The position numbers were made by a program, and so were the translations under genes. From contig DATAYA010000307.1 of the NCBI GenBank assembly GCA_036272815.1, forward strand, positions 1-14,152: a stretch of 14,152 nucleotides of DNA, read 5' to 3'. Shown piece by piece: positions 13,239-14,152 of this stretch (position 1 is its first letter; each line of letters opens with the position of its first letter). Under the pieces are notes generated by a model, which saw only the letters and a program-made list of their open reading frames with translations, had not been told where the DNA came from and searched no databases. Source of the DNA: DATAYA01 sp036272815 (lineage in GTDB: Bacteria > Pseudomonadota > Alphaproteobacteria > Acetobacterales > Acetobacteraceae).

Positions 13239-14152
13239 CGCACCCCTCGCTGCCGCTGCAGGCGATCGAGCGCGACCGCGAGGATGACGAGCAGCCCGAT
13301 TGCTATCTCCTGATAAAGTGCGTCTACGCCTATGATCGTCAACCCGTTGCGCAAGATACCGACGATGAACGCGCCAAGGAGCGGGCCGAAGATGCTGCCG
13401 CGCCCACCGAACAGGCTGACGCCGCCGATGACCGCGGCGGTGATACTTTCGAGATTGTCCGTCTGTCCGGCATCGGGATTGGCGACCGTGACGCGGCCGA
13501 GCAGGAGCAGAGCGGCAACGCCGTAGATGACGCCCGCCGCGACATAGGCCGAGATCAGTACCCGAGCGACACGAACGCCGGTCAGTCGCGCCGCCGGAAG
13601 ATTGTCGCCAACCGCGTACATGTGGCGCCCCCACGCGGTCTGCGTGAGCGCATACCAGGTGATCAGAAGGACCCCGAGCATGGCAAACACGCCGATCGGC
13701 ACCGCGGTGCCGCCGAAATTCACATTGTCACCGAGGACGAGCAGCGCTGGCGGGAGATTGGTAATCGAGGCTTCGTTGGAAATCAGCAGCGCCAGCGCCA
13801 GCGCGACATTGAAGAAGCCAAGCGTCACGATAAAAGGCGGCAGTCCGATCAGCGCGACCAGCAATCCTTCAGCGACGCCGAAGCCAACCGTCACCCCGAA
13901 TCCGGCAAGGACCGCGACCACCAGCGGCGTACCCGCGACCGCAAGCTTCGCCGTGACCACACTTCCGAGGACCATGACGAGGCCGTTCGCCAGATCGATG
14001 CCGGCAACGAGGATAATGAGCGTCTGCCCGATCGCGAGGGTCGCAATCTCCATCGCCTGCTCGGCGATCAGCAGCAGGTTCACGGTCGTCGCGAAGCGAG
14101 GTGCGAGGCTGCCGAACAAGACGACCTCGACGATGATCGCGAGGATCGGGCC
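13235..14152 (-). CDS. Sugar ABC transporter permease (RbsC/FrcC-like, partial at N-terminus)
   Basis: 305 residues are visible. The frame stays open to the right edge, so the N-terminal part is missing; an internal TTG at 14119 is not the real start, because the upstream residues GPILAIIVEVV are typical of the family. It belongs to the BPD_transp_2 group of sugar permeases: LAIGQTLIILVAGIDLANG (near 39-57), the cytoplasmic coupling motif WGRHMYAVGDNLPAARLTG (about 174-192) and GGVSLFGGRGS (about 243-253). It forms the membrane channel for the ATPase that follows with a 4-nt overlap. A periplasmic sugar-binding protein gene would be expected beyond the right edge. This operon is unrelated to the polyene genes and is visibly less GC-rich. 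Confidence 0.9.
   Translation of the reverse strand, partial: GPILAIIVEVVLFGSLAPRFATTVNLLLIAEQAMEIATLAIGQTLIILVAGIDLANGLVMVLGSVVTAKLAVAGTPLVVAVLAGFGVTVGFGVAEGLLVALIGLPPFIVTLGFFNVALALALLISNEASITNLPPALLVLGDNVNFGGTAVPIGVFAMLGVLLITWYALTQTAWGRHMYAVGDNLPAARLTGVRVARVLISAYVAAGVIYGVAALLLLGRVTVANPDAGQTDNLESITAAVIGGVSLFGGRGSIFGPLLGAFIVGILRNGLTIIGVDALYQEIAIGLLVILAVALDRLQRQRGVR

Overview
The window is very GC-rich (60-base samples of the left 12 kb run from about 57 to 82% G+C), almost gap-free and densely coding. Protein style and the fructose-type ABC genes at the right edge suggest an alphaproteobacterium, perhaps of the Rhodospirillales/Acetobacteraceae. That placement is inference; there is no rRNA or other phylogenetic marker here.

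Layout. (1) From 7946 to beyond the left edge, a tightly packed minus-strand operon reads: acyl carrier protein, AMP-forming acyl-ACP ligase, ApeI-type dehydratase, LpxL/HtrB-type acyltransferase, LolA-like periplasmic carrier, MMPL/RND exporter, beta-ketoacyl synthase, half-size chain-length factor, ApeP-type dehydratase (cut by the left edge). Most junctions are ATGA, GTGA or TGATG overlaps. (2) 7945-9281 is a two-gene plus-strand block: a COG4648-like membrane protein and a polysaccharide deacetylase. It is head-to-head with the ACP gene and tail-to-tail with the next gene. (3) 12279-9283 is a second minus-strand group: PlsC-type acyltransferase, family 2 glycosyltransferase, APC-family amino acid permease. 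(4) From 13238 down to 12402, and running off the right edge, is an unrelated sugar ABC transporter (permease plus single-domain ATPase) of visibly lower GC. No stretch over 300 bases lacks a gene. I see no tRNA, rRNA, CRISPR array or insertion sequence.

Together, regions 1-3 are most of an aryl-polyene (APE) type II polyketide locus. In the model known for this family, the AMP ligase charges an aromatic starter onto the ACP; ApeO/ApeC-type ketosynthase pairs extend it with malonyl units; a ketoreductase (not in the window) and the ApeI/ApeP dehydratases form the conjugated chain; glycosyl- and acyltransferases attach it to a lipid; and the MMPL pump and LolA-like carrier move it to the outer membrane. 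The precursor ammonia-lyase, ketoreductase and second ketosynthase would have to lie beyond the left edge or elsewhere.

The most unusual observations are two independent 14-bp tandem duplications, each exactly at an ATGA gene junction of the same operon. Each creates a five-codon relay ORF that keeps translational coupling across a 10-nt gap. Also notable are the inverted COG4648/deacetylase block with no intergenic room at either end, the amino acid permease and deacetylase inside the locus, and glycosyltransferase and acyltransferase modules encoded by separate distant genes.
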